A stretch of DNA of 64,000 nt from Tausonia pullulans (lineage: Eukaryota; Basidiomycota; Tremellomycetes; Cystofilobasidiales; Mrakiaceae): assembly GCA_951802195.1 (NCBI GenBank), contig OX637623.1, forward strand, positions 1,116,001-1,180,000, read 5' to 3'. Position 1 is the first letter of the stretch. Every line of letters begins with the position of its first letter. The notes below the pieces were generated by a model. It did no database searches. It had not been told where the DNA came from and saw only the letters and a list, made by a program, of their open reading frames with translations. Both the position numbers and the translations under genes were made by a program. This document shows positions 21,691-32,575 of the stretch, in pieces.

Positions 21691-24512
21691 TTATTGAGAG
21701 CCCAACCAGCGCCCTGCTGCGAGCTCGCTCATGGCAAGCGTCGTTGCACCCCACAAGGGATGCGCTCCTCCTCGGTTTCCCCCTCCTCCCAGCCAAGCCG
21801 CCAACCCAACAGCAACCAGCGCCGCTCCAACCCCCAACACGACAGCGGTCGACGGCGTTGCGCTGACCCACCACGACGGCCTGCTGCCATCGCCAGCTGC
21901 ACCACCCGTCGATGACCGTCGCCTCCTCGACCGCCGGCCACGTTTCTCGTCGTTCCACTCGGCCTTCTCGTTGCCTGCCCTCCCCAGGAGACGACTGCTC
22001 TTTTCCTCATCCTCAGGGGAGAGCTCGAAAGCCTCATCAAAGTCGTCCGGAGGGTCGCGCGCCATGAGGTCGAGTCGAGCGACGACCTCTTCGGCCTCTT
22101 GGACGGTCATGCCCTTGGTGGTTGGGGCGGCGTCCGTTGCAAGCTCTGCCTCATCCTCAGCCGCGACCTCCGTCGTCGCCATCGCCGCCGTTGTCGACGC
22201 CCTCCATTCCTCCTCATACGTGAAGACGACGCTCCGCTCCCCGAGGAGCTCCTCAGCGCGGACCTGCGGGTGCTTCAGCGGGAACCGTGCCCACAGAGAC
22301 GTTGCGAGCGCGAAAAGCTCCGGGAGCGGGACGGGGACGTCGCTCCCCGGAGGGGGGATCTCCCCGTCTCCTCTTTCGTGGAAAGGAGCCGGTGCCGCCA
22401 CTGGCTCTACTGGTGTCTTGCTGTTGGCGAGAGGCGAGGCTAGGGAGGGGGCTGCGGGGACCAAGATCGGGAGCGAGGAGAGCATCTGGTGGAGGAGACC
22501 AGGGTCGTCGGCGAGTTCTGGGGCGAGAGACTCTATGAGAGGTCGCTTGGTGAGGATGATCTGGCGTGTATGCCCGCGATTGCCAATCAGCCAGAGTGAG
22601 CATAAGGAGATATTAGGGTTGAAGGCGCGGAAGAACGAACCGCGACCGCAAGGTAGACCGACATGGCCGGGTTATGTGCTAGGAGAAAGTCAAAAATTGG
22701 CTGTATCTGCGGTAATGAGCCGACGTCGTGCGAGAAGAGCGTAAGGAGCCACGAGAGCGCAAAGAAGGGCAGAGGCGATGCTCTGAGGCGGATGGTGGGT
22801 TTCAGGAGAGCGCATGCTTCTAGTAAGGAAAGGAGGAACACGAACTGGTTGACGAAAGCGCTGAGAGGTGGGTCCGCAGCATAAAGGACACGCTTGAAGA
22901 GTCTGATGGCGGGAGACCTCAGTGGGGGTGGAGATACAGCACGCCCAAGAGAGCTTACCGAAGGTAGCCCATCACGGGCTCGAGACCCGTCCCCATACCG
23001 TCCCGAATACGGAATACGGTGAGCCTTTCCAGCGAAGCAACGAGCGTCGCGAGCTCTGCCTTGGTTGGGGGGGTAGGAGTCACGGGCGTGGCGACGGCCG
23101 GAGACGTGCGGGCGAAGCTCTCCAGGGCACGACCGCTGCTTTCTCGTGACCTCGAACGCGAGCCACGCGACCCCGTCCGAGAGCTCGAGCGCGAGGAGAA
23201 TTGGACGGGCGGGGGGAGGAGTGAGGGGAGAGGAAGGAATGTGAGAAGAAGGACAGAGGCGATGTCGTGATAACCCTGGAGTTTATCGCCATTGTCCGTT
23301 TTCAGCTTGGCACTACGCACGACAGGAAGAACTTATTGACGCACCTGGAAGTACCGGAAGGGAGGATGGCGTCGGAGGACTGTGACAATCAGGGCATGCA
23401 GCTGCGTTTGCAGGGCCATCTTCTTGTCCGGTGCGACGGCCTACGGATGTTGATCTAGAATCAGATCTTGCATCTGCGAAAGGAAGGAGCTTCTAGTTTG
23501 CTTACCGGGTAAACGACGAAGCTCCTCCGGGTGTCGAGCCGGATCTGACCCTCGTCCTGGTGAGCCGGAAGCGTGTCCGAGCCCCCGAGGCGTTCAAACA
23601 GGCCCCAGTCGACGCGTTCCTCTCTGGCGGACGAGGCGGAGCTTGAGTGCGTCGGCAAGGGCGAGAGCAACAGGGGAGGGAGTCCAGCGAAGGAGGCCGT
23701 GGGCGAAGGGAAAAAGACGTCTGAGGAGGCGAGTGGTTTGCTAGCGTGTCCGTCACCAGATACAGCGCGAAGCTCAGAGCCGGTCTTCCCCGCCGGCTGC
23801 TCGTCCCCTTCGTCGTCATCATCGTTTTCGTCGTCTGTCTTCGTCGATGATGATGACGCAGGCTCATGCTGAGGTAAGGAGGTCGTACTGGAGCAAGGCG
23901 AAGTCGAAGATAGCCAAGACTCCTCGAGGCCTTTGTCGTCCGATTCGGAATGGGCCGTAGAGACGCGCGTTGAGGACGCCGTTATGGAGGCAGCGTCCGA
24001 GTCCAAGATGGTCGACTCAAAGTGCGGTGACGGCGTGACCCAGGACGCTCCCAGCCCGTCGCTTGCGATCTTCGAGGTAGCCGAGTCCTCGAAGGCCGCG
24101 GAAGTGAGGCTCCTCGGATTCTTGAGCCTGCCTCGTTCGAGGCCATCGAGTCTGGGGGAGGCAAGGGTCGTTGCTGGCCCCGTAGAGTCTTCGTCGCCGT
24201 TGTCATCGGGATCGCCCTCATCTTGAACCTCGTCGCGGTCATCGACCATCTGGCCCGGGTCGTTTTCGATCACCCCAAGGAAGAATGGCCTGAAATACGC
24301 GGCCGTCAGCTCAGAACAGCCATACCTAACAGTGCCATGGCGAAAGAAGCCATGACGCACCAGACCCTGCGACGCAGGTTGTCCGAGAGGAGCCCACCCG
24401 GGCGGGCGGCGAGCGCACGGAGGGCGACGAGATCGCGAGAAGCAAGGGCATCGAGGATGAGCTGCTCACGCGCAGAAGCAGGCTCATCCGGAGGGGAACG
24501 CGCGGAGTTCAT
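21691..24512 (-). CDS. GYP8: Rab GTPase-activating protein, TBC1D20/Gyp8 type, tail-anchored
   Basis: ER/Golgi Rab1/Ypt1 GAP. Exons 24512-24361, 24289-23506, 23440-23345, 23275-22959, 22902-22641 and 22560-21691 give 826 aa. TBC1D20 landmarks appear in order: GGLLSDNLRRRVWPFFLGV, DEGQIRLDTRRSFVVYP (arginine-finger region), FRYFQGYHDIASVLLL (glutamine-finger region, family YYQGYHD), GTGLEPVMGYLRLFKRVLYA and FFALSWLLTLFSHDV. A C-terminal hydrophobic anchor (TAVVLGVGAALVAVGLAAWL) matches the membrane-anchored subfamily. The protein is about twice the size of TBC1D20 because of a roughly 230-residue acidic Ser-rich insertion before the arginine finger and a roughly 70-residue Ser/Arg/Pro insertion after YHDI. 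An upstream in-frame ATG at 24620 is possible but would lie 13 bases from the divergent gene. Confidence 0.9.
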
Positions 24513-24633
24513 AAGCAGTTGAGAGCTGGGGTGGTCGTCGTCGAGGGGGAGACGTCGAGCTCCAAGCGAGTCGAGTCGAGCTCGGCACGGAGGTCGCCGT
24601 AACACGCCTTCAACCATCATCACTCAGCTCAGC
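24513..24633. promoter_or_regulatory. short divergent promoter, GYP8 / alpha-beta hydrolase
   Basis: Only 121 bases separate the two head-to-head start codons, so both promoters must overlap. No obvious TATA box is visible. Confidence 0.55.
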
Positions 24634-26117
24634 ATGGCCGTCGCACGCCCGTCTTCCTCATCCTTGGTCATCGGAGGAATTCATGTAGACGTTTACGGGC
24701 TATCGGAGCTCCTGAACACGAACACAACCACCCATGTCACTGTGCTCGTGAGGTCCCCGTCCGTGATCCCTGGGAAAGTCTGGAGGGCGAGGAGCGTCAA
24801 TCTGACATCGTCACCCTGAACCCCTCGCAGTTTGTCCTTCACGGCCGCTTGCAGAATAAGGCGGAGATGGCCCCCTTTGCGAGCTCTGTCTGGTCTCGTG
24901 TCGATCAGCTGAATTTCGGGGACGAAAAGAAGGGACTCGTCGTCATCGCTCTCGATCAAGTGGGCTTCGCGTGTTCCGACAATCCTGAACCAGGCTCGGG
25001 AGGCTGAATGACGCCTATATCTTCCCAGCGAAACCATGGGACGAGGATGCTCGACATGCGCCTCAACGATGGCTGGAGAGCACAGAATGATCCCGAGACT
25101 GTGCCGCACAACCCGACGCATGCGTGAGTTCGCCTCTCGTTCCGACAGGCAGGCAGGATGGAGGCTGATCTGGCATGTCTCGCGGCAGCATCGACATGTA
25201 CGCGATGCAAAGTGGGTGATTAAGGCTCCCTGGAACGAGATGATGTTATTGACGCTCTCCTTTCGCCGACGTGCAGTTGGAACAGCGGCAGATATATCTT
25301 TTCTGTGAGGGGCGGAACGGCGAGCGTCGACTTCGCCGACTGACTTCTTCCTTGCCTCCAGCATCGACTTCTTGCCTGTCTATCTGTTCCCCGATGGAGG
25401 GCCCCACTCCACGGCGTTTCATGTCATGGGTCACTCTCTTGGCGGACATGCAGCCTGGCTGGCCCTCCGGCACGAACCTCGAATTTCGTCGATCGTCGTC
25501 AACGTCAGTCAGCCTCACACGATAGAAGGTGGGGAACATTGTGTGTTTTCTGACTTGATTTTGGGTAATTTGAAACTGTGATAGGTCGGATGCCCTGGTG
25601 CGTCCCTTGTACATTTGCTCTGCGTCCGGTTCAATTGCATTTCAGTCTGAGCCCTCTCATCATCCTCCTCCGCTTCGACCAGACTACATCTCACTTATGA
25701 ACGAGCGCATGAAAAACACCAACCAGCCCAGCTCAGTGTGGCCGGACCTTGTCAACGGCATTGTCTGGAGGAAAGACCCGTGTCAATGTGACTATCACGT
25801 TGCCGACTCTGCCAAAAACCCGTATATGGACAAGTCAGTTTGCGTGATTTCCGGGGAGTACGACAAGCGTGAGACTCTCTTCCTCTTCCTTCCTTCTCTC
25901 AACGATAGAAAGGAGCGTCGGTTAATTCTCACCTGACCTTTCGCTTCAAGTCGTCCCGTACGCTCCCCATACTCAGAAGATGGTGGACAAGCTTGAACTT
26001 GGAGGTGGACAGAAGGAGGTCCATCTACTCAAGATGGGCCACAGCTTGACGGTTGAGTGCGAACGCATCACGGCTCAGTGGATGCACAGACGCATGCACG
26101 AGGACATGACAAAGTAG
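24634..26117 (+). CDS. Alpha/beta hydrolase (serine esterase/lipase fold), substrate unknown
   Basis: Nine exons (24634-24747, 24831-24959, 25029-25123, 25189-25211, 25277-25304, 25362-25503, 25585-25597, 25683-25868, 25951-26117) close exactly at 298 aa. The oxyanion-strand motif is VTVLFVLHGRLQNK, followed by ALDQRNHGTRMLD. The nucleophile elbow is HVMGHSLGGHAAW with Ser in GHSLGG. The acidic residue is probably Asp in VISGEYDKLVPY, and the histidine is in LLKMGHSLTVE. All three triad positions are therefore present. There is no signal peptide or membrane segment. One exon is only 13 bases (25585-25597). The fold is certain; the substrate cannot be deduced. Downstream begins the gene-poor region. 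Confidence 0.88.
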
Positions 26118-27189
26118 GAAGACCAGAACGTTGATGATCTTCTGTATCAACACGGTTTCTGTGGACTGCTTTGTATACTCCTATCAGTGCCTGAACAAGA
26201 AACGGCAGGGGTTTAGCGCACTGGCACCGCAAGCGGAATTTGCCCGAAAAGTCGTATTGCTTATGTGAAGAAGGTCGACCGCTGTTTTCTTCGAGAGGGC
26301 GTATGTGCAAATTGAAGCTGTAGACGGGCCAACTAATGGGCTGAGGACCAGCGACGACGAGCCAGCTGAGCTTTGATCTACTCACTCGTGATGCTGATAG
26401 CGATTTGGAACTGAGACAGATCGGCGTGAGTCGCTGAGAAATGACTCTGCAGTGTGGGTGTTCGGTGGCGTTTCACCAATCTTGACCCTCAGCATCAAAG
26501 CTTGTCGGGCCCTCGGTCAAGCCCATCGCAATCCCTCAGCCGCTACGACACCTGCCCTCTCTTGCTCACCATCAGAATCATGTTCAAGCGCATATACACA
26601 GATGAGAATAGGACGCACCATTCGGGACGTGCAGCAAAACGGCAGGGGTTTTTTGCGAAGTTTACGCCGTGCCTCGGGCGAGACGTCTCCAGAGTGTGTT
26701 TCACAGGCCGATGGCGAACGATCCGATCTGACGGCGGGGCTGCGGTGGAGCTTGAGCTCGTTTGATCTATCTCGGACGATTGATCGGTCAGTCAACTTGC
26801 GAAAGCTTCGGCTGATCCGAAAGATTCTTCTTGGCGAAGAAGTGGATGGCGTACCGGCCGAGCCGATAATGATGATGACAGACCGGATAGAAAAAATCAG
26901 GAAGAATACTCAATAGCATGGTTCAGATGCATCTAACTGGACTGGATCTTGACCTTGATCCAGGGGAGAGAAATGGTGAAGCAATGGAACCAGGACAAAG
27001 AGGAATCTGTGAGCCGAATGAAACATCAAATCCTGTCGCTCTCCTGAAATGAGAGGCTGAGAGGAGGGAGGCAGCACTGACCAGCTGAGAACCACTTCGA
27101 ACTACCAAGGAGGGTCAATGGACGAGGGCAAGTTACCTGCCCAGAGAGGGTGACGGAGCTCACAGTAACATCAGCTCTGAAATCTCCCA

Positions 27190-28190
27190 TCGAGGAACAC
27201 CGAAGACAGATGCCAGCTTAAGGTGAAGGTCCCGTTGTGCAAGGCATTCGAGCTGTTGGAGAGGCCCAGGGCGCCAAAGGTGATCTCGATGGTCATCGAA
27301 AGTGTCTCGTCTTTGGAGGAAACATCCAGGGCTAAACCAGGCTCAATAGAGAGTGTTTAGGCGAGGAGGGTTTGACATGATATGGCTAGAATGGTACTGT
27401 CAGATCATCTGAGATAGAGAGCAGAGGGGGTCAGGGATCGGCTCAGAGATAGGAGGGTTATGGGGACCGGTACTGCACGCCATGGCATTGGCCAGCAGGA
27501 CGAGTTGAGTCGGACAGCTTGCATTGCAATGTTCTCGTCATTCCGACGGAGCAGGTGCGTAGTCCCTCCTTTGCGCCTCCCATCCACGGCCCCACTTGAT
27601 GTAGACCGAGCTTCGCGACACACTCGCCTAGTTTTGTCCCGTCCATCCAGCTTATGCTAACTTCCATCTCCCGGCCTGCTAATGGCGTCGGCTGGTAGCC
27701 TGTATATCGAGGTTGACATTCACGCTCGCAGATCCAGGCGGATAATGTCCAGTGGGCTCTTCCAATTTGATCGAGAAGACCGTCCTGCCCTCATCGCCGT
27801 ACTGCGCATCACGGTTTCCCCGTAGGATCGTGGAGCCGCCCTTCCTTCCGGAGCACCTCGTTCATGTCCTCGGCGATTTCGTCGAGTTGCCCAGGGCGCT
27901 AATTGTCTTGACGTGGGCTGATTGAGGCACTACCCTCGTATGGTCTTGCGACTGACAGAAGATGGTCTGGTGAAGAACGCCAACTCTCTCGACCGGCCCG
28001 TCGTGCTATGTCCTCCTCAGCAACAGCTTCCATGTGGCCGTAACAGATGAATCCTCAGTCTATCCCATCTCGCAGCTCTGAAAACTTCAAGAGAGACGGT
28101 CATCTCTAACATCTAGATGCGAGAGCGTCAGCAAGTCTCACCTCCTCGGTCCATGCTGGGCCGATCGACCCAAGCGTTAAAACGATAGAC
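27190..28190 (-). pseudogene. decayed gene remnant of unknown family
   Basis: On the reverse strand several stretches read like real protein but in changing frames. Near 28190-28100 one reads GNLTGVYRFNAWVDRPS. Near 27900-27840 one reads LDEIAEDMNEVLRKEGRLHD, continuing after an apparent one-base frameshift into YGDEGRTVFSIKLEEPTG (about 27810-27750). Near 27310-27190 one reads TIEITFGALGLSNSSNALHN followed by a stop-broken segment. No single intron set restores an open frame, so this looks like a degenerate gene, not an unspliced one. The family is not recognised. Alternative explanation: chance open frames in GC-rich DNA. Confidence 0.4.
27503..27560 (+). pseudogene. inverted fragment of a GT90 glycosyltransferase exon
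   Basis: These 58 bases match the end of the fifth GT90 exon (reverse strand, about 30295-30231) with about 88% identity and two single-base deletions. The match includes GAGTCGGACAGC, CTCGTCATTCCGACGGAGCA and the following splice donor GTGCGT. It lies on the opposite strand, about 2.7 kb from the intact gene. The coding frame is broken. Confidence 0.75.
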
Positions 28191-29179
28191 CCCTGTCAGG
28201 TTCCCTGTCGAGCTGCGATACCTCATGTCAAAGAGCTACTCCTCTCTTTCTTCAAGTAAACGATCTGGCTGCCCATTCAGTGAGCGCCCCAAAAGTATAC
28301 ACCGGCCAGTCCGCCGAGTCCGAATTGCTGTTTGGCATATGCAGCAGCGTAGCAGCAAGACCTACGGCAACCGCGACCGTCTCGTGAGCCTCGTGGGTGG
28401 CGCAACTGGGGAGACAGAGTGCTGCTCTTAGGTTATCGACCAGAAATCTGTGAGCTATAAGGACCCATCAGAAACGGAAGGTATGGTACGCACTGTGGGT
28501 GAACAGCATGCCGAGGTCTAGCTGCGGCTCCGGGGCCGCTGAGTTGCTCGAGAACAACGACGGTCCGCAAGTTTCTCCACGTCGCGATTTATCATCGGAA
28601 CGGCCTTCATCCTCAACGTCGGGCTCAAGCTGAACAGCTAGATGACTCGCGGGCTGAAAACGAAGGGAGTCTGTGAGAGGATGAGCTTCAAGAAAGGCGT
28701 CTCAGGAGACATTTCCTCACTCAGGAATGCTCGGCGACCGCCCTCTCCCTCAAGATCGCTTCTCAGTTGTCTTTCCTTCTTGAAGCGGAGAGGGAGATGA
28801 TGATCTGATGACGCGTGCTTGAAATGAATGCAACTAGGGCCCAGAAACTTTCGCCTAGTTCTTATTCATCAGTTTCCATATTTCCAGACTTGCGCTGGTA
28901 CCTAGGAGCACATATGGTGTGATGATAAATGTATGGACAGATGGAAGCGGGGAAAAGAAGGAGACAGTACACTTCCCGAGATCCTTTGTTCGGTCGTTTC
29001 CAACTCCTCCTACCCTCAATCCTCTCCTCGTGGTTGTGTTGCGTGCGTTTCGAAAAAAAAAGAAAAGACTCGCTTATCTATGGAAATGTGAAGGAAGAGG
29101 AAGAGCCAAAAGAAGGAAAAAAAAGAAAAAGTCCACGCTGCCCATTCCCCTAGCAATCTCTCGTCTCTTCTTCCCTCCT

Positions 29180-32100
29180 CTATTCTAGCACAAAGTCCAT
29201 CGCCTCCCGATCGAGAGCCACCAACCTCGCCCATTCGAGGTAAAGACGGAACATGTAAGCGGTCATGTCAACCCGCCTCCAGCTCGATCTCGACCAGGCG
29301 GTCCCTTGTTCGGCGATCTTCTGCGCCATGGCCTCCTCGCCTGCGTTGCCCTGCTCGTCTCCACGGAAGAACTGCATCACGTCGTAGAGGTCGCCGTAGT
29401 CAACCTTGATGGGGACGTAGTGAACCCATGGCTGGGAGCGGTCGTTCCACCCTGTGAGAGATCGAACGTTCAGTTAAGGGTTAATGTGCGAGTGTTGAGT
29501 GGAGCAGCGAGCGAGCGCACATTCAGGGAAAATGGTCGACTTGAGAATGAGCGAGCCCGTCGAAAGCAATCGCTTGTACCGCGCGGACCACGAGTTACCG
29601 TCCTATGTCGAATCACAACCGGTTTTCAGCTCAAAGACAAACGGCACGAGAGACAGAGAGTGTAAACTCCCACTCACGATGTCCAGAATGTACTTGAACT
29701 TGTTCTCCTCGTCGAAGGTCAGGGCCTTGGCATAGACGAGGTCCTCGACGATCTCTTTGCACGTCCCGTCCGCCTCCGAGCATTCTGAAGGAAACGCGCG
29801 TGGGACAGCGGTCGTTCAGCTAAGCCCCTTCAACCGCCGAATGCTAGCTACTCACGGATCGGCTCGTAGGCCAGCCCAATGTCCAACAGCCGATCGTTGA
29901 GGTCCCCCTCCCGAACCCTCTGTATCGCTCGCTCCAACAACACCCCTTCCTCAGTAGCCGTCTTCGCCGCCCCTGGCGCCGGTAGCACGGCAATCTTCTC
30001 CTTGATATTGGACGAGACCATCGCAGCGAGTCGGGAGCGGTGAAAGGATCGCCAGGGATTATCCTTGGAGTAGAAGCCTCCCGTGTTGCGGCCTCGCCAA
30101 AGGAGACGAGTCTCGGACTTCTTGTCAAAAGGGAGGAAGTCGCCGGATTGTTTCTCGCCCCACTGAAGACGGAAAGGAAGGCCAACACGCTGTCAGGGAC
30201 GAGATTCGAGCCGCCGAGGGACGAAGGTGACGCACCTGCTCCGTCGGAATGACGAGCACATCGCTATGCAACGCTGTCCGACTCAAACTGAAAATCGGCA
30301 GCAGCTCCGGCTGAGGCATGGGCTTGGTCCCGCTTGTCGCTCCATGCAAGTTGATGATGTCCGGGTGGACGCACAAGTCCATGTTGTTCACATGGTCCGC
30401 AATAAACGTCTTAGTTTTAGGGTCCATAAAGAGCTCCGAGGGCGCGAAGGGGACGTTGAGCGCTGTGAGATTGGGTTCAAGCGAAGAGGGGTCCGAGCCG
30501 AGGACTGGGTGAAGGGTGTGCAGAGGAGAGGAAGGCCGACAGGCTGCGCCCCAGGTCGAGAAGGCTCGATCGGCTTCGTTGTCCGGGTCCCAGTCTGAAG
30601 AGCGAAATAGACGTCAGACGTTGGTCCCCACATCTTTGAGTCAGTCAGCCGCCAATCGCCCACTTACATTCCCCGCCCTCGATGAGCTCCTCGAGCTCGG
30701 CCTTATGACCCGCCGAGACAAAGACCTTGGGAGTGTCGTGGATATTAAAGACCGCATCGAGGTCCGGAATCCACTTTGTGACGTTCTCGATGTGTGAGAG
30801 CTGGCCCATTACACGGTCCCGGGATCCGCCAATCTTGTTCTCGTCAAAGTTCATTCTGGGTGGGCGGGCAGACATCAGTACGATGTAAAGCGGTCGGAAG
30901 GGAAAGGAACCACCCACTTGTAGTCGGCCTTGCCGTTCCGGATCGAGATGGTGTACGTCTCGGGCGTGGTGATGGTGTCCCGGACGAGCTGCCGGAGGGC
31001 CGACGGCGTAAAAGCGAGGAAAGGGTAGAGGTCCTTGTTGATCAGGTCGTACTCGTCCGGAAGGGGGACCTTGTTGGCGCTGCGGATGAGGATGGTGCAG
31101 ATCATAGACAACACAACAAGAGTCAGCGAGGTGGCCAAGCCACAGCGACAGGCGGCCACTCCTCCTTCCTTCCTCCTGCCCTGCCATTCCCCCACTCTCT
31201 TCAGGCAAGACCAAGTCTGGCTCGTCTCTTTGTGTCACGTCGGTAACAATTGAACGGACGCGCGACAATGGAGGCGCCTTGTCAGGGTCGAGGGTTCTCG
31301 GCGACGGACAGTCAACGAGGGTCTTAGACTCCAGAGCCGCGACCCTCACCCTCTTTTGAGAGTGGAAAGAGGGTGATCAAGAAAGGGTGTGGTCGAGATG
31401 GTGAGAATGGCCTTGCTCCAGCAACAAGAAACGGATAGAAAGCAAAAGCACGAGCAAGAGCGAGGCCTCCACGCGAGCGAGAAAGGAGAGCAAGAGCGGG
31501 AGCGAGACGCGTCGAGAAGAGCAATGGCACAAGCCAGGCAGGAACTTACATTACAAACTGCCACCACTTGTCGAACCCCTTGGGCGGGTTCCGCCCCTTA
31601 TTCCTCCTCTTGTACTCGGCGACGGCCTCCTTAAGCGTCTTGCTCTGCCTCGCCTGCTTGGCCGCCCACTCCTCCTCGGCGTCGGCGACGAGCTGGTAGA
31701 TCGGATGCTTGAACGCCGGGAGCGAGAGATCGACGTGCAGGAGGCCGTTCGAGATGGGATGCCGGCCAGGGCCGTTCTTCGGGTGTGGGGCGCTGGCAGA
31801 GGTCTTTTCGGAGGAGGAATGGGAGTCTGCTGATAAGAAGATGGACACAGTGATCAGTGCCTCGACGCCAAAAAGCGATAACCGCATGCAAGGCGAGGCT
31901 GAAGACGCGCGACGCGCTCCCTTCTCTAGCTCGCTCGCTTGCTCGCACGCCACCGAGGGAAGACTCACCCCGGCTGCTGTCATACGCGTCGTCGTCGTCA
32001 TCGTAGTGGTCATCCCATCGTCCTCCCGGCGATCCCAACCGGCCAAGGGCGGCCGTCGGGCTCGCGCCCTCGCTGGCGTACCAGAGGGTGATGCACGCGG

Positions 32101-32326
32101 CGAGGCCGAGGAGGAGGACCAGGTACCTGCGTCGCTTGCGGCCGACGAGTCTCGTGACGACGGTCCATGGGTTGGACAGAGAGGAGGATCCCGAGCTGTT
32201 GAAGTTGAGCTCCTGCTGGGAAAAGGGCGGCACGTAGGGCGACATTGGGACATCCGAGAGACTGTGGTCGCGGTGGTCGAGCGGCGAATGCTTGTCGCGG
32301 GCGGACGAGCTGCTGCTGTTGGACAT
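29180..32326 (-). CDS. GT90-family glycosyltransferase (CAP10-like), type II membrane protein
   Basis: Golgi-type glycosyltransferase of family GT90, which includes Cryptococcus CAP10 and the Cxt1 xylosyltransferase. Nine exons (32326-31969, 31826-31550, 31079-30918, 30855-30668, 30594-30236, 30162-29856, 29784-29678, 29602-29521, 29451-29180) join to 703 aa. A single N-terminal membrane anchor (YLVLLLGLAACITLWYA) follows a basic cytosolic tail. The GT90 core is clear: ETRLLWRGRNTGGFYSKDNP, then KFKYILDIDGNSWSARYKRL, LILKSTIFPEWWNDRSQPWV, HYVPIKVDYGDLYDVMQFF and the C-terminal DMTAYMFRLYLEWARLVAL. The 469-base second intron is long for this genome. The start is the first ATG after an upstream in-frame stop. 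A role in cell-wall or capsule glycan synthesis is inferred; the sugar donor cannot be read from sequence. Confidence 0.9.
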
Positions 32327-32575
32327 CGGCAGCGAGTGCTGCTTGCGGCGGAGCGACGACGTGTGTGGCTTGGAAGACACCGTGGACGAGAGCGAGGCGA
32401 GTGGTTGGTGGCGAGGGTGATGGATGGAAGGATGGGCGGTTTGAAAGTCAAGTCATCGGCGGTACCGAGCGGCGAGACGGGGGAGCTGGAGAGAGACGGC
32501 CGGGCCCAACTGTCATCCATTGTCGTCGTCGCCTGGGATCCTCTCGTTCGTCTCTCTCCAACGATCACCGCCAGC
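32327..32575. promoter_or_regulatory. divergent promoter, GT90 gene / FCY1
   Basis: These 249 bases lie between two head-to-head start codons and must contain both promoters. No specific site is recognised. Confidence 0.5.

Larger units (their letters stand above)
26118..29179. other. gene-poor region with decayed coding remnants
   Basis: About 3 kb without an intact gene, in contrast to the rest of the window where genes are about 300 bases apart. Both strands carry short protein-like pieces broken by stops and frame changes. The region contains an inverted piece of the neighbouring GT90 gene at 27503-27560 and reverse-strand remnants at about 27190-28190. A 16-base motif (AACGGCAGGGGTTTnnnGCG) occurs at about 26208 and 26639. 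The part from 28800 to 29180 is an A/T-richer leader-like stretch with polypurine runs next to the 3' end of the GT90 gene. Confidence 0.65.

Noticed and set aside
26452-26916. Rightward open frame of 154 codons in the gene-poor region
   Set aside because: It has no recognisable domain, no clear intron partners and no similarity to neighbouring fragments; listed only as part of the gene-poor region.
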